64,000 bases of DNA from Kitasatospora sp. NBC_01266 (GCF_036242395.1 NZ_CP108458.1:2852001-2916000); one strand, 5' to 3'. Positions 53,151 to 63,755 are shown, numbered from the stretch's first letter. The notes: a model not told the origin generated them from the sequence alone. Numbers and translations: made by a program.

Positions 53151-54161
53151 ATGACTCCCCTTGATTCGGTTCGGCTGCTCGGCGCCGACCAGCAGCACAT
53201 CGTCACCCGCGCGCAGCTGATCGAGCACGGGGTCCCGTCCGGGACCATCGCGCACCGGCTGCGCCCGGGTGGGCCCTGGCAGCGGGTGCTGCCCCGGGTG
53301 ATCTGCCTGCAGAGCGGGCGGCTGAGCGCCCATCAGCGGCTGCGCGCGGCACTCAGCTACGCCGCACCCAAGGGCGAGCGGCCGCAGCCGGGCTCCGTGC
53401 TGCTCACCGGACTCGCCGTGCTGGCCGACGCCGGGCTGGCCAGCGCCGGCCACCCGTCGGACGTCGAGGTGGTCGACGTCCTGATCCCGACCGGACGGCG
53501 GGTGGCGAGCCGGGACTTCGTCCGGGTGCACCGGGCCCCGGCCAGAACCAGCGCGATGCCGGCCGGCTTCGAACGGGACGACGGCCTGTGGAGCGTCGGC
53601 GTCGGGCGCGCGCTGGCGGACGTCGCACCGTATCTGACGAGCGCTCGACAGTTCCGGGCGCTCTGCGCAGAGGCGGTGCAGGGGCGGCTGTGCGAGCGCG
53701 CCGATCTGCTGACCCGGCTGCTCGGCGGACCGTCCAGCACCGCCACCCTGGCGCATGTGCAGCAGGTGGCGGACGAGCTGACCTGCGGGGTCTACTCGGT
53801 CGCGGAGAGCGAGGCGCGCGAGGTGCTGCGGCGCGGCGGCCTGCCGGAGCCGCTGTGGACCCCGGTGCTGCTGCTGGACGGACGGTTCCTGGCGATCCCG
53901 GACGCGTTCTGGCCGCAGGCCTGCGTGGCGCTGGAGATCGACTCGCGGGCCTGGCACCTGCGCCCGGCGGACTACGAGCGCACCCTGACCCGGGGCAACC
54001 GGCTGGCGGCGGCCCGGCTGCCGGTGGTCCGGGCCACCCCGCACCAGCTGCGGACGGACGCGGCGACGGTGGTGCGCGAGCTGCGCGCCCTGCTCGCCAC
54101 CGGCCCGCACGGTCCGTACCACCGGCTGACCTGGACCCGCCAGCGGATGGGGCAGGGGTGA
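53151..54161 (+). CDS. AbiEi-antitoxin-like N-terminus fused to DUF559/VSR-type nuclease-like domain
   Basis: A 336-residue protein. The N-terminus (QQHIVTRAQLIEHGVPSGTIAHRLRPGGPWQRVLPRVICL) is the winged helix seen in AbiEi-type antitoxins, though no AbiEii toxin gene is adjacent. The C-terminus (about 215-330) resembles DUF559/very-short-patch-repair folds: D251 in IPDAFWP, E262 and D264 in ALEIDSRAWH with H269, matching the acidic pattern of PD-(D/E)xK proteins. Such single-gene fusions are common and uncharacterised in Actinobacteria. No ribosome-binding site precedes the ATG. A strong terminator follows. Confidence 0.75.
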   Translation: MTPLDSVRLLGADQQHIVTRAQLIEHGVPSGTIAHRLRPGGPWQRVLPRVICLQSGRLSAHQRLRAALSYAAPKGERPQPGSVLLTGLAVLADAGLASAGHPSDVEVVDVLIPTGRRVASRDFVRVHRAPARTSAMPAGFERDDGLWSVGVGRALADVAPYLTSARQFRALCAEAVQGRLCERADLLTRLLGGPSSTATLAHVQQVADELTCGVYSVAESEAREVLRRGGLPEPLWTPVLLLDGRFLAIPDAFWPQACVALEIDSRAWHLRPADYERTLTRGNRLAAARLPVVRATPHQLRTDAATVVRELRALLATGPHGPYHRLTWTRQRMGQG

Positions 54162-54165
54162 CGGC

Positions 54166-54194
54166 CCTCCCCCTGACCTGAGGTCAGGGGGAGG
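54166..54194. terminator. Bidirectional terminator
   Basis: Perfect 14-bp inverted repeat (arm CCTCCCCCTGACCT, 54166-54179, with 54181-54194) around one base. It serves the convergent genes ending at 54161 and 54184 and overlaps the stop codon of the latter. Confidence 0.8.
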
Positions 54195-54510
54195 TCTCGG
54201 CGTCGGCGCTCGCCGCACCCGCGGCGGTGGCGGTCGCGGCCAGCTCCTGGAGGGCGGCCAGGTGCGCGGTCAGGGCGGTGCGGCCACTGCGGGTGGCGGC
54301 GAGCCAGGTGCGCGGACGCTTGCCGACGTAGCCCTTCTTGGCCGTCAGGTAGTCCGCCGCCTCCAGCGCGCCCGCCGCCTTGCTGAGCACCGAGTCGGAG
54401 ACCCCGCAGTAGTCGCGCACCACGCCGAACTCGGCCTCGGCGCAGCCGCAGAGGAAGGCGAGCAGGGTCAGCCTGGTCGGGTGCTGGAGCAGCGGGTCGA
54501 CGGTGGTCAC
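54184..54510 (-). CDS. Winged-helix regulator (MarR/HTH_27-like), 108 aa
   Basis: A 108-residue DNA-binding protein: VDPLLQHPTRLTLLAFLCGCAEAEFGVVRDYCGVSDSVLSKAAGALEAADYLTAKKGYVGKRPRTWLAATRSGRTALTAHLAALQEL. This short winged-helix type often partners a small membrane protein gene in Actinobacteria. The GTG start overlaps the stop of the membrane protein gene by GTGA, so both are made together. The last 15 residues lie in the terminator. It probably binds the palindrome at 55037-55057. Confidence 0.85.
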   Translation of the reverse strand: MTTVDPLLQHPTRLTLLAFLCGCAEAEFGVVRDYCGVSDSVLSKAAGALEAADYLTAKKGYVGKRPRTWLAATRSGRTALTAHLAALQELAATATAAGAASADAETSP

Positions 54511-54995
54511 GCGGCGGCCGGTGCCCGGCGGATCCGCTGGTTGGCCAGCAGCATCAGCGCCCAGAAGGCCAGTCCGGCGCCGACGCCCGCCCCGCCGCAC
54601 GCGCCGAGCAGACCGCCGGCGGGCGCGCAGGCCAGGCCGGCCGCGCCCGCCACGACGAGCACCGCCGCGGTGCCACCCCGGACGAAGGTGCGCCAGCCGC
54701 GGTCCAGGTCGGCGAGGCGGCCGACCACGCCGGTGCTGCGCGCGCCGATCCGCACCAACACGCCCATCAGCACGGCGAACAGCACCGCGTTGACCAGCAC
54801 CAGCCAGTCGGCGTGACTGCTGCGGGCGATCCCGATCGACGTGCCGTAGGCCGCCAGCAGCGCGCCGATGGCCGGCCCGTACCAGGCGGGCAGCAGCTGC
54901 GGCCGGTGGGCGGCGGCGTTCGCCCGCTCGGCGAGCGCGAGGGCCTCGGCGGGATCGAAGTGGCCGACGGGATCGAGGACGGTATCGCTGGACAT
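54507..54995 (-). CDS. Small polytopic membrane protein partnered with a winged-helix regulator
   Basis: A 162-residue protein with four hydrophobic segments: PAIGALLAAYGTSIGI, WLVLVNAVLFAVLMGVLV, GGTAAVLVVAGAAGLAC and AGVGAGLAFWALMLLA. ATG 54995 follows GGGGGTAGCAGC. The function is unknown. It may transmit a membrane signal to, or be controlled by, the coupled regulator gene. Confidence 0.8.
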   Translation of the reverse strand: MSSDTVLDPVGHFDPAEALALAERANAAAHRPQLLPAWYGPAIGALLAAYGTSIGIARSSHADWLVLVNAVLFAVLMGVLVRIGARSTGVVGRLADLDRGWRTFVRGGTAAVLVVAGAAGLACAPAGGLLGACGGAGVGAGLAFWALMLLANQRIRRAPAAA

Positions 54996-55036
54996 GCTGC
55001 TACCCCCTGTGCGGAATGTAGTTCCAGCATGGCACG

Positions 55037-55057
55037 TACTTTCCAGTCTGGAAAGTA
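55037..55057 (-). promoter_or_regulatory. Perfect 10+1+10 palindrome upstream of the membrane protein-regulator pair
   Basis: TACTTTCCAG (55037-55046), T, CTGGAAAGTA (55048-55057). It lies 42-62 bases before the membrane protein start and six bases after the RNase stop. On the minus strand TACATT (55014-55019) is a plausible -10, so the palindrome would cover the -35 region: an operator for the coupled regulator. Confidence 0.75.
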
Positions 55058-55062
55058 GTTTC

Positions 55063-55461
55063 TCAGCAGCCGGTGTCGATCCGCTGGAAGCTGCTGTAGT
55101 GGTCGGCGGTCCAGTACTCCTCCCCGGCCTTGCCGGTGACGATCCGCCGGGTCCCCCGGTCACCGGAGCCCGGGGTGACCACCGTGTACTCGTGGTAGTA
55201 GCCGCTCGGCTCGGCGGGCAGCCGCTTCTCGCGGTTCTCGAAGACCACGCCGTCGGTGCGGTACGGGAAGGGGCCGTTCGAGCCGATCAGCTTCAGGGTG
55301 TCGCGGGCCTGACCGGGCAGCCGGCTCTGGCAGACGGATCCGGAGCGGGCGACCGCGGCCGGCTGCTGCCGGTCGGTGGCGCACCCGGCGGCGGCCGCGA
55401 CCGTGCAGAGCAGGGCGGCGGCGACAGTGATCAGGCGAAAGCGGCTGGTCAGGCTGGTCAT
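55063..55461 (-). CDS. Secreted guanyl-specific ribonuclease, RNase Sa family
   Basis: A 132-residue exported RNase. The signal peptide spans about 1-27 (LITVAAALLCTVAAAAGC, so lipid anchoring is possible). The mature part aligns with RNase Sa by eye: DTLKLIGSNGPFPYRTDGVVFENRE, YYHEYTVVTPG, RGTRRIVTG, DHYSSF. Catalytic residues are E91, R105/R106 and H121, and C44 should pair with the terminal C132. It cleaves single-stranded RNA after G outside the cell. No barstar-type inhibitor gene is near. Confidence 0.93.
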   Translation of the reverse strand: MTSLTSRFRLITVAAALLCTVAAAAGCATDRQQPAAVARSGSVCQSRLPGQARDTLKLIGSNGPFPYRTDGVVFENREKRLPAEPSGYYHEYTVVTPGSGDRGTRRIVTGKAGEEYWTADHYSSFQRIDTGC

Positions 55462-55600
55462 GGGCGACAGCTTGCCGGAAAACGCGAAGCCGGGGCGGGC
55501 TCGGACGCCATTGTCCGTGCCCACCCCGGCCTCTGTACGTCCGGCGGTTCTCCTGCGCCGAGCACCGCCGGGCGCCCCTCCCCGTTGGAGGGGGCACGGG

Positions 55601-58309
<2,709 letters not shown>

Positions 58310-58483
58310 GGGTCGGTCTCCTCGCACGGGGTTGCCTGACGCCGGAGAACATACCCATTTCGAAGGCGGTTGCGCGCCGTCGATAGGCCGTCCGATCCCG
58401 GGGGCCGGTACCGACCCATGAGATCAAAAGCTTGTGAAGGCGTTCACCTCTGTTGCTGAAATCGTCCGGATGACGCTAGCGAT

Positions 58484-58500
58484 CGTTCAAGTATTGAACG
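58484..58500. promoter_or_regulatory. Perfect 7+3+7 palindrome upstream of ppdK
   Basis: CGTTCAA, GTA, TTGAACG. A second, shorter palindrome with the related TTCAC half-site is at 58434-58447. Neither matches a regulator consensus I know. Confidence 0.5.
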
Positions 58501-58789
58501 CGTCGATACGTGAAGATCACCGAGGCCGGACGGAGGGTAGCGGCGGATGGTCCACCGTGTTTCCCCGGCTTGATTTCCTGCAGCCAAGTGGGCGGATCGG
58601 CTCGGCTGCCCGTTCGGGAAGCGATTTGGACAACCCGGCACCTTTCGCGCCCCTGACGCGCCGTCACCCACGCCTTTGTGTGGCAAGCGTCACGGACGCG
58701 GCTCACTCATCGTACGTATCGAAACTCGTCCGTTCGTCGCCCAACGCGCCGTTCCGCTCGCGCTGAGTCATCAAGATCTGCCAAAAGGG

Positions 58790-58820
58790 AGCCCTCTTGG
58801 CCAGAATGGCCAAGAGGGCT
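58790..58820 (-). terminator. Intrinsic terminator of dusB
   Basis: Perfect 14-bp stem (arm AGCCCTCTTGGCCA, 58790-58803, with 58807-58820), loop GAA, followed on the minus strand by CCTTTTGG. It lies 52 bases after the dusB stop. Confidence 0.85.
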
Positions 58821-58872
58821 GGGACACCCCGTCCGGAGTCCCCGAGAGGGCCTTTTCGACGATTCGGCGGAG

Positions 58873-60057
58873 TCAGCCGCCGGAGCTGTCCGATTCGGCC
58901 TCAACGCTCGGCACGGCGCAGTCGTACGGATCGTCCAACCAGCCCTCGGGCAGGACCACCCGGCCGTTGCCGCTGGTGCGCCCGCGCGGCCCGTCGGCGC
59001 CGGCCGGCCAGCGCTGCTCCTGGTCGACCTCGGCGAGCAGCTCGGCCAGCTCGCCGAGCGAGCTCGCCATGGCCAGCTTGACCCGCAGCTGGGAGCCGAC
59101 CGAGAAGCCCTTGGTGTACCAGGCGACGTGCTTGCGGAAGTCCACCACTCCGCGCTGCTCGTCCTTCATCCACCGGCCCAGCAGCTCGGCATGGCGCAGC
59201 ATGGTGGCGCCCACCTCGGCGAAGCTCGGGCGGACCGGGTCGGTGACCCCCTCGAAGACCGCGACCAAGTCCTTGAAGAGCCACGGCCGCCCCAGGCAGC
59301 CGCGGCCGACCACCACGCCGTCGCAGCCGGTCTCGCGCATCATCCGCAGCGCGTCCGGCGCCGACCAGATGTCGCCGTTGCCGAGCACCGGGACGTGCGC
59401 CGGAACCGCCTCGCGCAGCCGGGCGATCGCCGACCAGTCGGCGGTGCCGCCGTAGTGCTGGGAGGCGGTGCGCCCGTGCAGCGCGATCGACGAGACGCCC
59501 TCCTCGGCGCCGATCCGGCCGGCGTCCAGATAGGTGAGGTGGTCGTCGTCGATGCCCTTGCGCATCTTCATGGTGACCGGCAGGCCGCCCGCGCCCGCCA
59601 CCGCCTCGCGCAGCAGCTCGCGCAGCAGGTTGCGCTTGTAGGGGAGCGCCGAGCCGCCGCCCTTGCGGGTCACCTTGGGCACCGGGCAGCCGAAGTTGAG
59701 GTCGATGTGGTCGGCCAGGTCCTCCTCCGCGATCATGCGGGCGGCCTTGCCGACGGTGGCCGGGTCCACGCCGTACAGCTGGATCGAGCGCGGCTGCTCG
59801 GTCTCGTCGAAGTGGATCAGCTGCATGGTCTTGGCGTTGCGCTCGACCAGCGCCCGGGTGGTGATCATCTCGGAGACGAACAGGCCCTTGCCGCCGGACT
59901 GCTCGCGGCACAGGGTGCGGAACGGCGCGTTGGTGATCCCCGCCATCGGCGCGAGCACCACCGGCGGCCAGACCTGGAGCTGGCCGATCGACAGCGGCGC
60001 GAACTCGCCGGCGGGGGCTTCGGGGGCGGCTGCGGGGGCTTCGGGCGTGGCGGTCAT
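58873..60057 (-). CDS. dusB: tRNA-dihydrouridine synthase
   Basis: A 394-residue flavoenzyme that reduces uridines in tRNA D-loops. The FMN barrel shows VVLAPMAGITNAPFRTLC, the catalytic Cys is C124 in NFGCPVPKVTRKGGGSAL, and VLGNGDIW and GVVVGRGCLGRPWLF are the phosphate-binding blocks. It carries a 20-residue Pro/Ala-rich N-terminus and a C-terminal extension of about 50 residues. ATG 60057 follows GAGGACCGCCCGCGT. Neighbours on both sides are unrelated. Confidence 0.95.
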   Translation of the reverse strand: MTATPEAPAAAPEAPAGEFAPLSIGQLQVWPPVVLAPMAGITNAPFRTLCREQSGGKGLFVSEMITTRALVERNAKTMQLIHFDETEQPRSIQLYGVDPATVGKAARMIAEEDLADHIDLNFGCPVPKVTRKGGGSALPYKRNLLRELLREAVAGAGGLPVTMKMRKGIDDDHLTYLDAGRIGAEEGVSSIALHGRTASQHYGGTADWSAIARLREAVPAHVPVLGNGDIWSAPDALRMMRETGCDGVVVGRGCLGRPWLFKDLVAVFEGVTDPVRPSFAEVGATMLRHAELLGRWMKDEQRGVVDFRKHVAWYTKGFSVGSQLRVKLAMASSLGELAELLAEVDQEQRWPAGADGPRGRTSGNGRVVLPEGWLDDPYDCAVPSVEAESDSSGG

Positions 60058-60152
60058 ACGCGGGCGGTCCTCGGCGGGAGCGGGTGGACGGGACTCTCCA
60101 TTGTCCCCCACCGCCGCGCGGCCCCCCTTTTCGGTCAGTCCGGGGGGTCCGG

Positions 60153-60962
60153 TCAGCCCGGGGCGAAGCCCAGGCTGGTGTTCCCCGAGCCGCAGAACGC
60201 GCTGATCGTGTTCGGCGAGTTCGGGTCGGTCAGCGCCGGGTCCACGTCGGACGAACCGGAGACGTTGAGGCGGTAGGTGCTGCCCGGCGGCAGCCCGGCG
60301 TGCAGCGAGCCCGAGGTGCAGGCCAGCGCGACGGCGTGCGGCGGGGCGGCGAACTGCAGGTCCACCGCGCCGGAGGTGACCGCCGCCTGCACCTGGGTCG
60401 AGGTGAGGTGCTGGCCGGTGAGCGAGCCGCTGGTCAGCTGCGCGGCGATCCGGCCCGAGACGTCGTCCAGCTCGATCGAACCCGAGTAGCTGCGCAGGCT
60501 CAGCGCACCGGTCAGGCCGCGGATCCTGGTGTCGCCCGAGGTGCTCTTGATCGTGACGGCGGTGCCGGGCGGCGCGGCGATGTCCAGGCCCACCGAGCAG
60601 GACGGCTCGGTGATGCCCAGCACCTGCGGGCAGCGGGTCGAGATCCGCAGCGTGTGCCCCTCCACCTTGGGGGTGACCACCGGCTTGCCGACCGTCCAGT
60701 GCTCGGACTGCTGGACGGCCAGCCGGTTGTCCAGCGCGGGGCTGATCGTGGCGTTGGCGTCCTGCAGGTCCAGTTCCAGCGCGGTGATGCGGCTCGAGTA
60801 GAGGGTCGGATGGACGCTGCTCTGGCGCACCAGGCTGGTCCAGGTCTGGCCCGCGCTGATCAGGATCACCACCGCCCCGGCCAGCGTTCCCACGCCGCGC
60901 CAGATCCGGCGCTCACTCCCGCGCCCGGTGCCGGAGGCCGCGAGCTGCTCGGCCGCGCTCAC
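60153..60962 (-). CDS. DUF4097-type membrane-anchored beta-repeat protein
   Basis: A 269-residue protein with one N-terminal membrane segment (TLAGAVVILISAGQTW, about 27-42) and an extracytoplasmic domain of short repeated strands (TSGDTRIRGLTGALSLRSYSGSIELDDVSGRIAAQLTSGSLTG), the DUF4097 adhesin-like beta-solenoid also found in LiaF-type proteins. The GTG start is two bases after the response-regulator stop with GGGGAGGG in front, so it is the third gene of the histidine kinase-regulator operon. A role in signal input or as a target of the system is inferred from that linkage. Confidence 0.85.
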   Translation of the reverse strand: MSAAEQLAASGTGRGSERRIWRGVGTLAGAVVILISAGQTWTSLVRQSSVHPTLYSSRITALELDLQDANATISPALDNRLAVQQSEHWTVGKPVVTPKVEGHTLRISTRCPQVLGITEPSCSVGLDIAAPPGTAVTIKSTSGDTRIRGLTGALSLRSYSGSIELDDVSGRIAAQLTSGSLTGQHLTSTQVQAAVTSGAVDLQFAAPPHAVALACTSGSLHAGLPPGSTYRLNVSGSSDVDPALTDPNSPNTISAFCGSGNTSLGFAPG

Positions 60963-60964
60963 CG

Positions 60965-61609
60965 CTAGCCCTCCCCGAGGAAGCGCAGCACGGCCAGCAC
61001 CCGCCGGTGGGTGGCGTCGGCGGCCGGCAGGTCCAGCTTGGTGAAGATGCTGCTGATGTGCTTGGCCACCGCGCTGTCGCTGACCACCAGCGCCTCGGCG
61101 ATCGCCGCGTTCGAGTGGCCCTCCGCCATCAGCTTGAGCACGTCGCGCTCCCGCGGGGTCAGCTTCTCCAGCGGATCGCGGTGGCGGCGCACCAGCAGCT
61201 GGGCGACCACCTCGGGGTCCAGCGCCGTGCCGCCGGCGGCCACCCGCTGCAGGGCGTCCACGAAGTCGTCCACGTTGGCCACCCGCTCCTTGAGCAGGTA
61301 GCCCACGCCGCTGGTGTTGGAGGAGAGCAGATCGGCCGCGTACCGCTCCTCCACGTACTGGGAGAGCAGCAGCATCGCGATCTGCGGCCACTGGCGACGT
61401 ATCAGCAGCGCCGCCCGGACGCCCTCGTCGGTGAAGCCGGGAGGCATCCGCACGTCCGTCACCACCACCTGCGGCTGGTGTTCCTCGACGGCGGCCAGCA
61501 GCGCCTCGGCGTCCCCGACGGCGGCGGCCACCTCGTAGCCCACCGCCTCCAGGACCTTGACCAGCCCGACCCGCAGCAGGACCGAGTCCTCGGCGATCAC
61601 AGCTCGCAC
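60965..61609 (-). CDS. NarL/LuxR-family response regulator
   Basis: A 214-residue regulator. The receiver domain has the phosphoacceptor D52 (VVVTDVRMPPG), the acidic pair E7-D8 and the Lys in YLLKERV; the C-terminal helix-turn-helix is LTPRERDVLKLMAEGHSNAAIAEALVVSDSAVAKHISSIFTKLDL. GTG 61609 follows GTGGAGTTGCC and overlaps the end of the kinase gene by 13 bases. It is the output of the kinase at 61597 and probably controls this operon and envelope genes. Confidence 0.94.
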   Translation of the reverse strand: MRAVIAEDSVLLRVGLVKVLEAVGYEVAAAVGDAEALLAAVEEHQPQVVVTDVRMPPGFTDEGVRAALLIRRQWPQIAMLLLSQYVEERYAADLLSSNTSGVGYLLKERVANVDDFVDALQRVAAGGTALDPEVVAQLLVRRHRDPLEKLTPRERDVLKLMAEGHSNAAIAEALVVSDSAVAKHISSIFTKLDLPAADATHRRVLAVLRFLGEG

Positions 61610-63033
61610 GGCAACTCCACAGTGATGATGGTGGGACCCCCGAAGGGGCTGCTGATGGTCAGGGTGCCGTCCACCGAAGCGGCGCGCTTGCGCAGCCCGG
61701 TCAGGCCGGTCCCCCGGGACGCGTCGGCGCCGCCCACGCCGTCGTCGCGGATCACTATCCGCAGCTGCGGACCCCGCTGGCGGACCGACAGGTCGACCCG
61801 GGAGGCACCGGCGTGCTTGGCCACGTTGGCCAGCGCCTCGGAGACCACGAAGTAGGCGACCGCCTCGACGGTGGGCGCCACCGGGGCCGGCAGGTCGACC
61901 TCCAGGCGCACCGGCAGCGGGGCGCGGGCCGCGATGCCGGAGAGCGCCGCGTCCAGGCCGCGGTCCTCCAGCACCACCGGGTGCAGGCCGCGGACCAGAT
62001 CGCGGAGCTCGGCGATGGCCGCCTGCGCCTCCTCGTGCGCCTCGACGATCACCCGCATCGCCTCCGGCGGCACGTCCTTGAGCGTCTTGCGGGCCAGGCC
62101 CAGGTTCATCGCGAGCGAGACCAGCCGCTGCTGGGCGCCGTCGTGCAGGTCGCGTTCGATCCGGCGGCGCTCGGCGTCGGCGGCGTCCACCACGCCGGCC
62201 CGGCTCTCCGCCAGGTCCTCCACCCGGCGCTCCAGCTCGTGTGCCCGGCTGGGCCCGAGCAGCGCGCGGGCGGCCCGCCGGTCCATCCGGGCCACTCGGA
62301 CGAGCAGCCAGGGGCCCGCGAAGAGCAGGGCCACCCCGACCGCGGTGAAGAGCAGGTCGTTGACCGAGGTCCTGGTGGTGTCGCGGACCAGGTTGCCGCG
62401 CGGCACCAGCGCGTGCCAGGCGAAGACGGTGGACATGGTCAGCCCCGCCCCGACGCTGATCAGCCCCAGCAGGCCGAACAGGGCCAGGCTCGGGCCGATC
62501 AGCACGTGGTAGCCGGCCTGGCGCCAGGTCGACTCCGAGCGGAACCAGGCCAGCAGGCGCATCGGCGCCGGGGTGCCGGGCGGTGCCAGCGGCGGGTGCG
62601 GACGGATCTCCAGGTCGCCCAGGGCCCGGAAGCGGCCGCGCTGGGCGAGGGTCAGGGCCGGCAGGAAGAGCAGCAGCAGCACGATGAGCGCGACGAGCAG
62701 CTTGGTCAGCGTGACCAGGAGGAGCAGCGGGATCAGGAACGGCAGGCCGGCGGCGACCAGCCGCAGCTCGCACAGGGCCATGGCGGACCAGGGCGCGATG
62801 TGCGCGGGGCGCGGGGCGGGCGCGGGACGCTCGTCCCGGCGGGCGTCGGGGTCCGCGTCCGGTCCTGCGTCGGGGTCTGCGGTGCGTCCTGGGCCGGGTC
62901 CTGCGCCGGGTCCTGCGCTGGGTCCGCTGTGCTGCTGATCGGCGCTGTGGTCGGAGAGCCAGGCCAGGCTCGGGTGCGCCGTCCCCCGGCGGATCTTCTC
63001 GCGCAGTCGGCGCAGCCCGCTGGTCCTGATCAC
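61597..63033 (-). CDS. Sensor histidine kinase (HisKA_3, NarX-type)
   Basis: A 478-residue kinase. An intrinsically disordered N-terminal stretch (30-75, Gly/Pro/Asp/Ala repeats) precedes four membrane segments (about 92-130 and 173-250). The dimerization helix has the phosphorylated H297 in ERRRIERDLHDGAQQRLVSL, and the ATPase domain shows SEALANVAKHAGAS and IRDDGVGGADASRGTGLTGLRKRA. No large outside loop exists, as in intramembrane-sensing kinases of envelope stress. The GTG start 63033 lacks a ribosome-binding site; a promoter placed right before it suggests a leaderless message. Confidence 0.93.
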   Translation of the reverse strand: MIRTSGLRRLREKIRRGTAHPSLAWLSDHSADQQHSGPSAGPGAGPGPGRTADPDAGPDADPDARRDERPAPAPRPAHIAPWSAMALCELRLVAAGLPFLIPLLLLVTLTKLLVALIVLLLLFLPALTLAQRGRFRALGDLEIRPHPPLAPPGTPAPMRLLAWFRSESTWRQAGYHVLIGPSLALFGLLGLISVGAGLTMSTVFAWHALVPRGNLVRDTTRTSVNDLLFTAVGVALLFAGPWLLVRVARMDRRAARALLGPSRAHELERRVEDLAESRAGVVDAADAERRRIERDLHDGAQQRLVSLAMNLGLARKTLKDVPPEAMRVIVEAHEEAQAAIAELRDLVRGLHPVVLEDRGLDAALSGIAARAPLPVRLEVDLPAPVAPTVEAVAYFVVSEALANVAKHAGASRVDLSVRQRGPQLRIVIRDDGVGGADASRGTGLTGLRKRAASVDGTLTISSPFGGPTIITVELPCEL

Positions 63034-63040
63034 GTCGGAC

Positions 63041-63069
63041 AGCTTAGGGGGACGCTCCGGCGGCAGTCA
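63041..63069 (-). promoter_or_regulatory. Candidate promoter of the histidine kinase operon
   Basis: On the minus strand CTGACT (63069-63064), 17 bases, then TAAGCT (63046-63041). The start point would fall at 63034-63033, at the GTG of the kinase gene (leaderless). Confidence 0.5.
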
Positions 63070-63088
63070 GTGCAGTGGGGTGCCGGTG

Positions 63089-63112
63089 GGGGGTGTAGCT
63101 AGGTACACCCCC
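63089..63112. promoter_or_regulatory. 9+6+9 palindrome in the divergent region
   Basis: GGGGGTGTA (63089-63097), GCTAGG, TACACCCCC (63104-63112), a perfect inverted repeat 20 bases upstream of the kinase promoter and about 80 before the divergent gene. It is a likely binding site, perhaps for the operon's own response regulator. Confidence 0.6.
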
Positions 63113-63193
63113 AAGACGGGACCCCACGCCACAGACCCGGGCCGCCGGAACCGGCAGGCTTGGGACTGTCGGAAAGCGGAGGACGGACGGCGG

Positions 63194-63673
63194 ATGGCGA
63201 CGAGCCACGTGGTGGTCCTGATGAACGGGGTGGCACGGATGAACGCGACGCGCGAAGCCCGGCCGGCGGCGGGCGGGCGGAACCCCGCCATGACCTGGCC
63301 CGCCGAGGGGCCGTGGTCGGTCCGCCTGGCCACCGGCCGCGCCGGGCGCCCGGCGCTGGAGGTCTACGAGCACGGCGAACTGCTCGACGTGCTGGTGACC
63401 AGCACGCTCGGTGGCCAACTGCTGCGCGGCGCCCGCCGCGCCGTCGACGGGGAGCAGCCGAGCGGCCTCGCCTGGGGGCGGCTGGACGCGACCGGGCGGC
63501 TGCCCGAGGTCGTCTTCGCCAGCGGCCGGCTGCGGCCCCTGTGGCGCGCGGCCGAACTGCGGGAGCTCGACGGCGGCTTCTGGCTGGCCACCGCGCCGGG
63601 GCCGCTGGCGGGCGTGGTGGCCAGCTGGGCGGACGGGCGGCGGGAGCGGCTGCGACCGTCCCGGGCGTACTGA
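63194..63673 (+). CDS. Hypothetical protein (159 aa)
   Basis: ATG 63194 follows GGAGGACGGACGGCGG. The product has a variable N-terminus and a beta-rich region (PWSVRLATGRAGRPALEVYEHGELLDVLVTSTLGGQLLRGARRAVDG... LPEVVFASGRLRPLWRAAELRELDGGFWLATAPGPLAGVVASWADG). No signal peptide or known domain is recognised. It is divergent from the two-component operon and might be one of its targets. A later ATG (63239) is an alternative start. Confidence 0.65.
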   Translation: MATSHVVVLMNGVARMNATREARPAAGGRNPAMTWPAEGPWSVRLATGRAGRPALEVYEHGELLDVLVTSTLGGQLLRGARRAVDGEQPSGLAWGRLDATGRLPEVVFASGRLRPLWRAAELRELDGGFWLATAPGPLAGVVASWADGRRERLRPSRAY

Positions 63674-63755
63674 GGTACCTGAGTCATCTGAGTTGTCTGA
63701 GCTGTCTGTGGTGGCCCGACGCGGCCGACCGCACCGACGCACCGGGGGGATCGCG

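Larger units (their letters stand above)
58310..58872. other. Control region upstream of ppdK with two palindromes
   Basis: About 560 bases without a gene. GTGAA-GGCG-TTCAC (58434-58447) and CGTTCAA-GTA-TTGAACG (58484-58500) are perfect palindromes 125-190 bases before ppdK and are candidate regulator sites. The dusB terminator lies at the right end (58790-58820). The part between them (58520-58780) shows nothing I recognise. Confidence 0.5.

Noticed and set aside
53151..54161. Two-gene AbiE toxin-antitoxin system
   Set aside because: No nucleotidyltransferase toxin (AbiEii) is encoded on either side; only the antitoxin-like domain is present.
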